A stretch of 6,113 nt of DNA from Oscillospiraceae bacterium (GCA_003508605.1 DNUB01000140.1:1-6113); one strand, 5' to 3'; positions 1-6,074 are shown, counted from the stretch's first letter. Translations and numbers: made by a program. The notes: a model not told the origin generated them from the letters alone.

Positions 1-246
1 AGAATGGAGTAGCAACGTGTTATTTTAATAACATTTTCTTTCTCTATATTTTTTCTGTGTCGTTCCAATGTTTTTTCTATGCCTTTTATGTACCTGCGTA
101 CATGATTTTAAGGCAGCACCGTATAATTTAACGGCTGATGTTCTGCCGTCCGCTTGACCCTGTTTTTCCGTTATTTTACATAAGTTTTCCCCGACAGAAT
201 ACAGCTGTCCTTCCCGTTTTAAATTTATGCAATCTTACGAAAGAAT

Positions 247-272
247 CTATGTAAACTTTTGTCCTTACATAG
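247..272. repeat. Perfect 8-bp inverted repeat, operator-like
   Basis: CTATGTAA (247-254) and TTACATAG (265-272) are exact inverted copies separated by 10 bp. The site lies about 100 bp before the chosen start of the GGDEF-EAL gene. The centre-to-centre spacing of the half-sites is 18 bp, somewhat under two helical turns. A DNA-binding site for a dimeric regulator or a weak hairpin in the 5' leader are both possible; the sequence alone does not decide. TTACATA also occurs singly at 176-182. Confidence 0.4.
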
Positions 273-360
273 CAGTGCAACCGAACGGCATTATTTTATG
301 CGGCTTTGCCTATTAAGATTGTTTTAATAATTACTATTTTATTTTACATCTCAGCACAGC

Positions 361-366
361 AAAGGA
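361..366 (+). promoter_or_regulatory. Ribosome binding site that sets the start at 375
   Basis: AAAGGA lies 8 nt before the ATG at 375 and matches the AAAGGA sites used by rodA and galK further on. The in-frame TTG at 306 has no purine-rich site before it. This is the main reason for choosing the shorter reading of the GGDEF-EAL gene. Confidence 0.75.
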
Positions 367-374
367 CGGTAAAA

Positions 375-2960
375 ATGAGTGGTCTTGACATTGCATTCCG
401 TGAAACAAAATGTATTAACATAAGAATTGATCTTACCAGAGATATTCCGATAACCCTTTTGAATAAATACCATAATTTAAATAAAAAGGACAGACGGATG
501 AATCTCAGGGAGGTCATATACGCAGACGATTTCCCCGCTCTTGCGGACGCCTTCAGCGAAATTGTGTCGGGAAGGCAGAAAACTCTTAACGCACACTGCC
601 GTGTAAGGGTTGAGGAGGATTATCGCTGGGTTTCTCTCGATTGCTCCGTTAAAAAGGATACCTTCAACCGTTCGGAATATTTAACGGGCACAATGATAGA
701 CGTTTCCGAGTATCTTGAGGTGTCGGAAAACGAATTTGAGATCGAAGGCGCAGTAAAGAAGAAAAAGGAGATAATCAGCGACGCCGACGTAGATATTCAG
801 GACGCTTCCCTTGATGAGATTTTAGGCGAGGATTACCTTCTGCGCATTCAGCAGGCCTTGACGGTAACCGACGGCGTACATTCCGCCATTTATGACAGCG
901 GCGGCGAGCTTATGCTTTCCCCCGCCGATGAAAAGGGAAATGTTGTTTCTTTAAAAAAGTTTAAAAATAAAATCACCGAGGAAATAAGATGCAGCCATCA
1001 CTTAATGGCTACATGGTCGGTAGCCTGCGACAATATGGAGCAGCTCGAAAAGATACAGCCCATACATAAGGTTTTGGCGGAAACCGTTTCACAGATCGCC
1101 AACGCCATACTTGTGCTGTATGCGGAAATGGAAAATTCCAAGACAGCCAATCAGCAGCTGGGAAGCAATATTGAACAGCAGATTTTGTTAAATAACATAT
1201 ATACCATAATTCTTGAAAATAAAAGCGCAGATGAAGCTTTAACCTCGGTTATTCAGCTGGTAGGCGAATACCTTAAGCTTGACAGGGTGTCTCTTTATCA
1301 CTATGACTCGGAAACGGGATACACCGCCATAAACAAGGAGTGGTCGGCTAAGGGGATCAATGTGGATTTTCTTTTTAAGGTCGACGAAAACCCTCTTCTT
1401 ATGGAGGAATTGAACTATTGCGACACCTTTTTCTCCAACAGCAGTTTTTCGGAAACCCAGAAGGTGGGAATAAAATCCTTTGTAGTTTCCCAGCTGGCGG
1501 AAAACGGTAAGTTTGTGGGGCTTATATTTTATGAGACCATTAAGAATGAACGAATATGGAGCAACGCCGATAAGAAGCTTTTGAGAAATATTTCTCAGAT
1601 AATCTCCACCATGCTTATACGCTGCAATATGGACATTGCCTTAAAGGAGCAGAACAGCCGGCTTAAAAAGATGGCCTATACCGACCCTGTTCTGGAGATA
1701 CCTAACCGCACCGCCCTTGACAATGATCTGCAGCAAAGGCTGGGAGGCGGCCGCACATGTGCGGTAATATCGCTTAAGGTCACCAATATAAGTACCGTTA
1801 ACGAGGCTTTCGGACATATTCATTCGGATAATCTGCTAAAGAAAATATCTTCATATTTAAACGGTCTGGATTTTAAGGGGAAAACCGTATACCGCTTCAG
1901 CGGCAGCGTTTTGATGATCGTTCTTGCAGGAGGCGGAACGGCGCAGGCAAGGGAATTTTTAAAAACCGTTTCCGACAGATTTTCGGATCCCTGGAAAATC
2001 GGAGAAGAGGAACATTTTTTGGGTATGAGCGCAGGCGTTGCCCTTTATCCCGGTGACGCTTCGACCTGCGAGGGACTTTACCGCTGCTCTACTCTTGCTA
2101 TGTACCGTGCGGCGGAGGGTGAAATGAATTTTTACGCCTTCTATTCAAAGGAATTGGAGGAAAGAACGGGAGCGATTTTTAATGCCGAGCAGCGTTTGAG
2201 ACGTGCGGTGCTTAACGATATGGAGGGCTTTAGCGTAAGCTATATTCCGCTGATCGACGCAAACGGCAATATAAACGCTCTTGAAGCCGTGGTAAGCTGG
2301 GTTGACCGTGAAAACGGAAAAATGCCCGCCGGAAGAGTTATCAGGCTTGCCGAGGGCATTGGAATAGACGAGCTTATTGACTCGTGGGTGATAAATAACG
2401 CCTGTGCTTTTTTGCATGAGATAATTGAAGCGACAGGATCGGACAATTTGGTTATGAATCTTAACCTTACATATCACGAGCTAAGGAGATCCTCCGTTCA
2501 GGATACTATAAAGTCGGCCATAGAAGCGTTTGGCTTAAAGAAAAGAAATATTGCCGTCGAGATACCCGAAAAGGCGCAGATAAAAATAGAGGGACATTTT
2601 TCAAACGCATTAAGGGAGTTCAAGGCATTAGGCATAAGCGTGGTAATTGACGATTTCGGAAGGGAATATATGTCTCTTGCCGCATTAAAGAGCGGTATGG
2701 CTGATGTTATAAAAATAAGGGGCGAACAGTTCTGCAGCGGCGACGAGTTTGACCGGGAGGCACTGAAAAGCGTTATTATGCTGGCGCACAAAAAGGGAAT
2801 TTCCGTTTGCGTTAAGCATACCGACAATAAGGAACAGTTTGAAACCGCCAAGGCGTTTTCGGTAGATCAGCTGCAGGGCTCGTATATTTTCCCCTGTTCG
2901 GATGAAGAAAGCATAAAGAAAATTTTTTCGGAGTATAACACATCGGTGTCCGTTCCGTAA
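375..2960 (+). CDS. Multidomain signalling protein: PAS-like, GAF, degenerate GGDEF and degenerate EAL
   Basis: The 861-residue protein appears cytoplasmic, with no membrane segment when read from ATG 375. A PAS-like fold (about 40-118, ending in a GTMIDVSEY stretch) is followed by a Lys/Glu-rich linker. Next is a region (about 145-255) with faint resemblance to PocR-type sensor domains, then a GAF domain (about 263-415). The GGDEF domain (about 428-590) keeps the overall fold (TDPVLEIPNR, NEAFGHIHSD, MSAGVALYPGD). However, its active-site motif at 509-513 is SGSVL, the metal-binding Asp of the first motif is lost, and no RxxD inhibitory site is visible. The EAL domain (about 605-850) reads EAV at 637-639. 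It keeps Asn697, Glu729, Asp759-Asp760, Lys780 and Gln834, but has Lys814 where the catalytic Glu of AEGVE belongs, and its loop-6 region is altered (DDFGREYMS). From family knowledge, cyclase activity is very unlikely and phosphodiesterase activity unlikely. Ligand binding or partner signalling, as in LapD or FimX, is the inferred role. A TTG start at 306 would add 23 hydrophobic residues but lacks a ribosome binding site. Confidence 0.92.
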   Translation: MSGLDIAFRETKCINIRIDLTRDIPITLLNKYHNLNKKDRRMNLREVIYADDFPALADAFSEIVSGRQKTLNAHCRVRVEEDYRWVSLDCSVKKDTFNRSEYLTGTMIDVSEYLEVSENEFEIEGAVKKKKEIISDADVDIQDASLDEILGEDYLLRIQQALTVTDGVHSAIYDSGGELMLSPADEKGNVVSLKKFKNKITEEIRCSHHLMATWSVACDNMEQLEKIQPIHKVLAETVSQIANAILVLYAEMENSKTANQQLGSNIEQQILLNNIYTIILENKSADEALTSVIQLVGEYLKLDRVSLYHYDSETGYTAINKEWSAKGINVDFLFKVDENPLLMEELNYCDTFFSNSSFSETQKVGIKSFVVSQLAENGKFVGLIFYETIKNERIWSNADKKLLRNISQIISTMLIRCNMDIALKEQNSRLKKMAYTDPVLEIPNRTALDNDLQQRLGGGRTCAVISLKVTNISTVNEAFGHIHSDNLLKKISSYLNGLDFKGKTVYRFSGSVLMIVLAGGGTAQAREFLKTVSDRFSDPWKIGEEEHFLGMSAGVALYPGDASTCEGLYRCSTLAMYRAAEGEMNFYAFYSKELEERTGAIFNAEQRLRRAVLNDMEGFSVSYIPLIDANGNINALEAVVSWVDRENGKMPAGRVIRLAEGIGIDELIDSWVINNACAFLHEIIEATGSDNLVMNLNLTYHELRRSSVQDTIKSAIEAFGLKKRNIAVEIPEKAQIKIEGHFSNALREFKALGISVVIDDFGREYMSLAALKSGMADVIKIRGEQFCSGDEFDREALKSVIMLAHKKGISVCVKHTDNKEQFETAKAFSVDQLQGSYIFPCSDEESIKKIFSEYNTSVSVP

Positions 2961-3006
2961 TTTTGTCAATCAAAGCACCAACCTTACCTTACGCATTGAA
3001 TTTGTA

Positions 3007-3045
3007 AAAAAAGTCAAAGCATATAAAAATCGCTTTGACTTTTTT
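3007..3045 (+). terminator. Intrinsic terminator after the GGDEF-EAL gene
   Basis: A perfect 14-bp inverted repeat (3007-3020 with 3032-3045) has a GTCAAAGC core stem, an 11-nt AT-rich loop, an A-tract before it and a run of six T after it. It lies 46 bp beyond the stop codon at 2960. The A-tract on the left also makes it usable from the other strand. It separates the signalling gene from the rodA transcription unit. Confidence 0.88.
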
Positions 3046-3084
3046 GTTACTATATAATAAATTTAAGGGAATGAAATTCAGCTA

Positions 3085-3113
3085 TTGAAAAAACCCCGCA
3101 AAAAGTATATAAT
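3085..3113 (+). promoter_or_regulatory. Sigma-A-type promoter of the rodA-galK unit
   Basis: TTGAAA (3085-3090, five of six consensus bases) and a perfect TATAAT (3108-3113) are 17 bp apart. Transcription should start near 3120, giving a leader of about 46 nt before the rodA ATG. A second, weaker candidate just upstream is TTGACT (3035-3040, inside the terminator arm) with TAAATT (3058-3063), also 17 bp apart. A perfect TATAAT at 3053-3058 there has no well-spaced -35. The 3085-3113 pair is the better one. Confidence 0.72.
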
Positions 3114-3119
3114 AAAATA

Positions 3120-3144
3120 CGGTAAATATTACAAGTCCTTACCG
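3120..3144. repeat. Inverted repeat at the predicted transcription start of rodA
   Basis: CGGTAA (3120-3125) and TTACCG (3139-3144) are perfect inverted copies with a 13-nt AT-rich spacer. The first arm coincides with the predicted transcription start. It could be an operator overlapping the start site or a 5'-terminal RNA hairpin that protects the message. It ends 9 nt before the ribosome binding site, so it need not block translation. Confidence 0.45.
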
Positions 3145-3153
3145 AGAAAAACT

Positions 3154-3159
3154 AAAGGA
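3154..3159 (+). promoter_or_regulatory. Ribosome binding site that sets the rodA start at 3166
   Basis: AAAGGA stands 6 nt before ATG 3166. The alternative TTG at 3085 has its nearest purine-rich stretch (AAGGGA, 3065-3070) 14 nt away, which is too far, and that TTG is part of a promoter. Confidence 0.8.
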
Positions 3160-3165
3160 ATACTT

Positions 3166-4320
3166 ATGGTAAAAAAAATATTTAAAAATGCTCTCGAATA
3201 TATAAAGCGGCTTGATAAGCTGTTGATTTTGATGTGCGCAGCCGCAAGCTCCTTTGGCATACTTCTGCTTTACAGTATGTATTCAAATGATTTTGCGAAT
3301 GTAAGCGCACATTACTACAAAACGCAGATTGCCGCTCTTGCCATAGGTATTGTGGCTATGCTGGTTATTGCGGCTATTGACTATAAGTTTATTTCGAAAA
3401 TATGGTTTATTTACGCTCCGGCGGCACTTATTCTGACATTGCTTCTGTTTACAAGCCTGGGACAGGGCGTCGAAGGTGCGGACGACATCGGCTGGCTTAA
3501 AATAGGCTCTTTTACCATACAGCCCTCCGAGCTTTTAAAGGACGCTTTCATAATGACCTTTGCAACTCATTTGAATAAGGTGGGGAAGGAGCTTAACCGC
3601 CTGCCGCATTTTTTATTGCTTTGCGTTCACGGTATGATACCCGTAGGGCTTATTGCGCTGCAGGGAGACGACGGAACCGCCATCGTATTTTTGTTTATTT
3701 TTGTGGCAATGCTGCTTGTGGCGGGGTTAGGACTCAGGTACATTCTTTTGGGCTGCGCCGCAGTACCCGTTGTGGTTTATGTTGCCTGGAATTATTTAAT
3801 GCAGCCTCATCATAAGGCGAGATTCCTTGTGCTTTTTGATCCGGTTATGCAGGAGCAGGAGATAAAAAATATCTGGTATCAGCAGTATTGGGGCAGAATT
3901 GCGCTGGGAAGCGGTAAAATGACGGGCGAGGGACTTTTCGGCGGGGAATATGTGTACACCTCTTATATACACAATGACTTTATCTTTGCCTATATCGGCA
4001 ACGCTCTCGGTTTTGTCGGCTGTATAGGCACGGTTGTACTGCTTTTGCTTATATGTTCAAAAATCTATATGAACAGTGTTCAGGCAAAGGACAAATTAGG
4101 TCAGCTTATCTGTATCGGAGTGTTTTCCATGATTCTTGTTCATTCAATACTCAATATCGGTATGGTTTTGGCAGTAATGCCGGTAATCGGCATACCTCTC
4201 CCCTTTATAAGCGCAGGAGGAACCTCCACGGTTTCTTTGTATGTGGCTATCGGTCTTGTGTTAAGCGTTTACGGTCACAGAAGCAAGAAATACCATATGT
4301 TTTATACCGAAAAGGATTAA
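3166..4320 (+). CDS. rodA: RodA-type SEDS peptidoglycan glycosyltransferase
   Basis: SEDS proteins polymerise lipid II into glycan strands at the outer face of the membrane, working with a class B penicillin-binding protein; RodA serves side-wall elongation. The 384-residue product is of usual RodA length and almost entirely membrane-spanning, with about ten segments beginning near residue 19. Family motifs are in order: Trp110 followed by GSFTIQPSELLK (114-125), GDDGTA (167-172, where QPDLGTA is usual), FDP (224-226), ALGSGKMTGEG (246-256) and HNDFIFA (269-275). Asp271 matches the catalytic Asp of RodA. Next come NIGMVLAVMPVIGIPLPF (330-347) and SAGGTS (349-354). The GIPLPF form favours RodA over FtsW/SpoVE, which usually read GLTLPF. 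The common SYGG is SAGG here. No mreBCD or penicillin-binding protein gene is in the window. A TTG reading from 3085 would add 27 basic residues but is judged untranslated. galK follows after 41 bp. Confidence 0.92.
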   Translation: MVKKIFKNALEYIKRLDKLLILMCAAASSFGILLLYSMYSNDFANVSAHYYKTQIAALAIGIVAMLVIAAIDYKFISKIWFIYAPAALILTLLLFTSLGQGVEGADDIGWLKIGSFTIQPSELLKDAFIMTFATHLNKVGKELNRLPHFLLLCVHGMIPVGLIALQGDDGTAIVFLFIFVAMLLVAGLGLRYILLGCAAVPVVVYVAWNYLMQPHHKARFLVLFDPVMQEQEIKNIWYQQYWGRIALGSGKMTGEGLFGGEYVYTSYIHNDFIFAYIGNALGFVGCIGTVVLLLLICSKIYMNSVQAKDKLGQLICIGVFSMILVHSILNIGMVLAVMPVIGIPLPFISAGGTSTVSLYVAIGLVLSVYGHRSKKYHMFYTEKD

Positions 4321-4361
4321 ATTTTTGTTTATAAAAATGTAAAGAAGAAAGGAAAAATCAA

Positions 4362-5639
4362 ATGGCACAGGTTGTATCTGTAAAGGACATTTATCAGTCC
4401 AAGGAGCTTGATACCCAAAGGGATCGGTATAATAAGGCTGTAGCTGCTTACGCCGATTACTTCGGAGGTATCGGCGAGGGGTTCAGGCTTTTTTCCGCAC
4501 CGGGCAGAACCGAGGTAGGAGGGAATCACACCGACCATAATCACGGCAAGGTGCTGGCTGCAAGCGTAAATCTCGACGTTATTGCCGTTGTCGAGCCTTT
4601 GGACGAGCCGAAAATCGTTTTGAAAAGCGAGGGCTTTGACGAAAGCTCCATCGATCTTAATCAGCTCGAACCGAAGGAAGAGGAAAAAAACACCGCAGAC
4701 GCACTTATAAGAGGCGTTGCGGCGGGCTTTAAGAAAAACGGCTACAATATAGGAGGGTTTAAGGCGTATACCACCACCAACGTCCTTAAGGGCAGCGGCT
4801 TAAGCTCCTCGGCTGCATTCGAGGTATTGGTCGGCAATATACTTAACGGACTTTACAACAACGGCGGTATGAGCGATATCAAAACGGCGCAGATAGCTCA
4901 GTATGCCGAGAATGAATTTTTCGGCAAGCCCAGCGGGCTTATGGACCAGATGGCTTCCTCTGTGGGCGGCTTTGTTGCCATTGACTTTAAGGATACCAAA
5001 AGTCCCATTATCGAAAAAATAAATCTTGATTTCGATTCCTTCAATCATGCCTTGTGCATAATAGACACAAAGGGCAGCCATGCGGATCTTACCCCCGATT
5101 ATGCGGCTATTCCCGAGGAAATGAAAAGCGTGGCAAGGCATTTTTCCGCTATGTATCTCCGTCAGATCTGCCGTCAGGATATTATGCTGAATATGGAAAT
5201 TCTGCGTTCCGAGTTCGGCGACAGAGCGGTGCTTCGCTCCCTTCACTTCTTTGACGAAAACGAAAGAGTCGATAAAATGGTTCATGCTCTTAAGGCAAGT
5301 GATTTTAACGCATTTTTGGATTCCATAAAGGAAAGCGGAAACAGCTCCTATAAATATCTGCAAAATGTTTTTTCGGTAAACGACGTCAGAAATCAGGGCT
5401 TGGGAATAGGCTTAAATGTGGCTGACGACGTACTGAACCGCAAGGGTGCCTCCCGTGTTCACGGCGGCGGCTTTGCGGGAACTATTCAGGCTTTTGTACC
5501 CTTGGAGCTCTTAAAGGAATTTAAAATGTCTATGGAAAGAGTGTTCGGCGGCGGCACCTGTCACGTACTGAGCATAAGAAGGGTAGGCGGCTGCGAGGTT
5601 GATAGGGAGAGTATAAAACCCGACCCTGCGGAGGAATAA
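4362..5639 (+). CDS. galK: Galactokinase-family GHMP sugar kinase with variant sugar-binding motif
   Basis: Galactokinase phosphorylates alpha-D-galactose at C1 with ATP, the entry step of the Leloir pathway, in the cytoplasm. The 425-residue protein has the full motif set. The galactokinase signature is at 46-62 (APGRTEVGGNHTDHNHG, with Arg49 and Asp58), the GHMP ATP-binding motif at 144-152 (GSGLSSSAA), the GLMDQ motif with the expected catalytic Asp195, Tyr247 in LTPDYAAIP, and the C-terminal GGGFAG loop at 368-373. The signature differs from the usual GRVNLIGEHTDYN: Asn55 replaces the Glu that contacts the galactose 6-hydroxyl in known structures, and His59 replaces the Tyr after Asp58. 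The N-terminus is about 25 residues longer than in E. coli GalK. I recall similar GGNHTDH proteins in other Clostridia annotated as galactokinase, so this is probably a subfamily rather than damage. Galactose is the default substrate, but another C1-phosphorylated sugar is possible. No galT or galE is in the window. AAAGGA (4348-4353) lies 8 nt before the ATG. Confidence 0.9.
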   Translation: MAQVVSVKDIYQSKELDTQRDRYNKAVAAYADYFGGIGEGFRLFSAPGRTEVGGNHTDHNHGKVLAASVNLDVIAVVEPLDEPKIVLKSEGFDESSIDLNQLEPKEEEKNTADALIRGVAAGFKKNGYNIGGFKAYTTTNVLKGSGLSSSAAFEVLVGNILNGLYNNGGMSDIKTAQIAQYAENEFFGKPSGLMDQMASSVGGFVAIDFKDTKSPIIEKINLDFDSFNHALCIIDTKGSHADLTPDYAAIPEEMKSVARHFSAMYLRQICRQDIMLNMEILRSEFGDRAVLRSLHFFDENERVDKMVHALKASDFNAFLDSIKESGNSSYKYLQNVFSVNDVRNQGLGIGLNVADDVLNRKGASRVHGGGFAGTIQAFVPLELLKEFKMSMERVFGGGTCHVLSIRRVGGCEVDRESIKPDPAEE

Positions 5640-5642
5640 CTG

Positions 5643-5649
5643 AGGAGGG
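5643..5649 (+). promoter_or_regulatory. Strong Shine-Dalgarno site for the small membrane protein
   Basis: AGGAGGG lies 9 nt before ATG 5659, within the 19-bp gap after the galK stop. It is the closest match to the 16S anti-Shine-Dalgarno sequence in the window and supports real translation of this short gene. Confidence 0.8.
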
Positions 5650-5658
5650 TGACTGCAG

Positions 5659-5964
5659 ATGAGAATTTTAGGGGCGGTTTTGGCGATTCTTTACGGTCTG
5701 CTGATGCTGTTTGCCGTAATTAAGGGTAAGCAGAAAGGTATAGGTTCGGTTTTAATAGCGTTGGGCGCAGTGCTTGCTCTTGTTTATTCGCTGTTAAGTC
5801 TAATTATGAGCCAAAGCTATATTTATATTTTAATCGCAGGTATGCCGGGGATTTCTGCAGGTGCCCTTGTAAACGGTATTAAGCAAAAAAACGTTCACAT
5901 TCCTCATCATATTATTCGCCTTATTGCGGAGGGAGCGATTATTGCGGTTTGCTGCTTCGGGTAA
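5659..5964 (+). CDS. Small four-helix membrane protein of unknown function
   Basis: I do not recognise this 101-residue protein. It is very hydrophobic, with likely membrane segments at about 2-21, 28-50, 54-72 and 85-100. Basic loops at 22-26 (KGKQK) and 75-77 (KQK) suggest that both loops face the cytoplasm, placing both termini outside. Short helix-breaking stretches (GMPGISAG, 61-68) and a Cys-Cys pair near the end (98-99) are visible. No catalytic motif is seen. It starts 19 bp after galK behind a strong ribosome binding site, so it is probably co-transcribed with rodA and galK. It could be an accessory subunit of a membrane enzyme or transporter, but nothing in the sequence says which. 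The protein ends inside the last hydrophobic stretch, so the family may be longer elsewhere. Confidence 0.8.
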   Translation: MRILGAVLAILYGLLMLFAVIKGKQKGIGSVLIALGAVLALVYSLLSLIMSQSYIYILIAGMPGISAGALVNGIKQKNVHIPHHIIRLIAEGAIIAVCCFG

Positions 5965-5997
5965 TTTCGGCATAGCTTTTCCGATAGCATAAGTTTC

Positions 5998-6026
5998 AAA
6001 AAAAGGGCTGCATTGAATACAGTCCC
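5998..6026 (-). terminator. Probable intrinsic terminator for a leftward gene beyond the window
   Basis: Read on the minus strand, a stem of GGG-CUGUAU with AUGCAG-CCC (one bulged A, one G-U pair, loop UCA) is followed by seven T (5998-6004 on the + strand are A). This is the right polarity to end a minus-strand transcript coming from the right. On the + strand the same hairpin is followed only by GGTTTG, so it is at best a weak terminator for the rodA-galK unit. Confidence 0.55.
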
Positions 6027-6029
6027 GGT

Positions 6030-6066
6030 TTGTCGAAAACCCCGAAAACTGTTTGTTTTTCGACAA
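6030..6066. repeat. Perfect 10-bp inverted repeat
   Basis: TTGTCGAAAA (6030-6039) pairs perfectly with TTTTCGACAA (6057-6066) across a 17-nt loop. CGAAAAC occurs twice in direct orientation (6034-6040 and 6043-6049), and the inverted form GTTTTTCG (6055-6062) has one extra T. No T-run follows, so it is not a standard terminator. It is probably part of a dispersed intergenic repeat with the next hairpin. Confidence 0.7.
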
Positions 6067-6074
6067 GGAACGCC

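Larger units (their letters stand above)
1..374. other. Non-coding AT-rich leader upstream of the GGDEF-EAL gene
   Basis: No convincing gene is present in this stretch. It is rich in T-tracts and small inverted repeats: an AT-rich palindrome at 18-33 (7-bp arms TGTTATT/AATAACA), a hairpin with ATGTAC/GTACAT arms at 88-103, an imperfect palindrome at 131-149 and a perfect 8-bp inverted repeat at 247-272. A perfect TATAAT stands at 122-127 but has no good -35 box at the right distance. TTGACC at 154-159 has only a poor -10 (TACATA, 177-182) 17 bp downstream. The promoter of the following gene is presumably here, but I cannot fix it. I saw no riboswitch that I can name. Confidence 0.6.

Noticed and set aside
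1..107. Minus-strand frame open to the left edge, rich in Lys, Arg and Glu
   Set aside because: It has no ATG or GTG start with a ribosome site (only a TTG with poor spacing), and the composition follows from T-tracts on the other strand.
3..131. Open + strand frame entering from the left edge, ending in TAA at 129-131
   Set aside because: The translation is a Phe/Tyr/Cys-rich string typical of T-rich non-coding DNA; no family character is visible, although a gene tail cannot be fully excluded.
154..182. TTGACC with TACATA 17 bp downstream as promoter
   Set aside because: The -35 is good, but the -10 matches only three of six consensus bases.
275..320. Possible c-di-GMP riboswitch before the GGDEF-EAL gene
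   Set aside because: GGCTTTGCC and GTGCAACC stretches looked suggestive, but the conserved GEMM core and its two paired helices cannot be assembled.
3621..3815. Overlapping + strand frame of 64 codons inside rodA
   Set aside because: It is out of frame with conserved SEDS motifs, rich in Arg and Cys, and has no domain; it is a shadow.
4321..4338. ATTTTT/AAAAAT inverted repeat between rodA and galK
   Set aside because: It is a pure A-T stem of six pairs with no GC core, too weak to be a terminator or attenuator.
4800..5363. Minus-strand open frame of 187 codons inside galK
   Set aside because: It lies opposite the conserved kinase motifs, and its product shows no domain; it is a shadow of galK.
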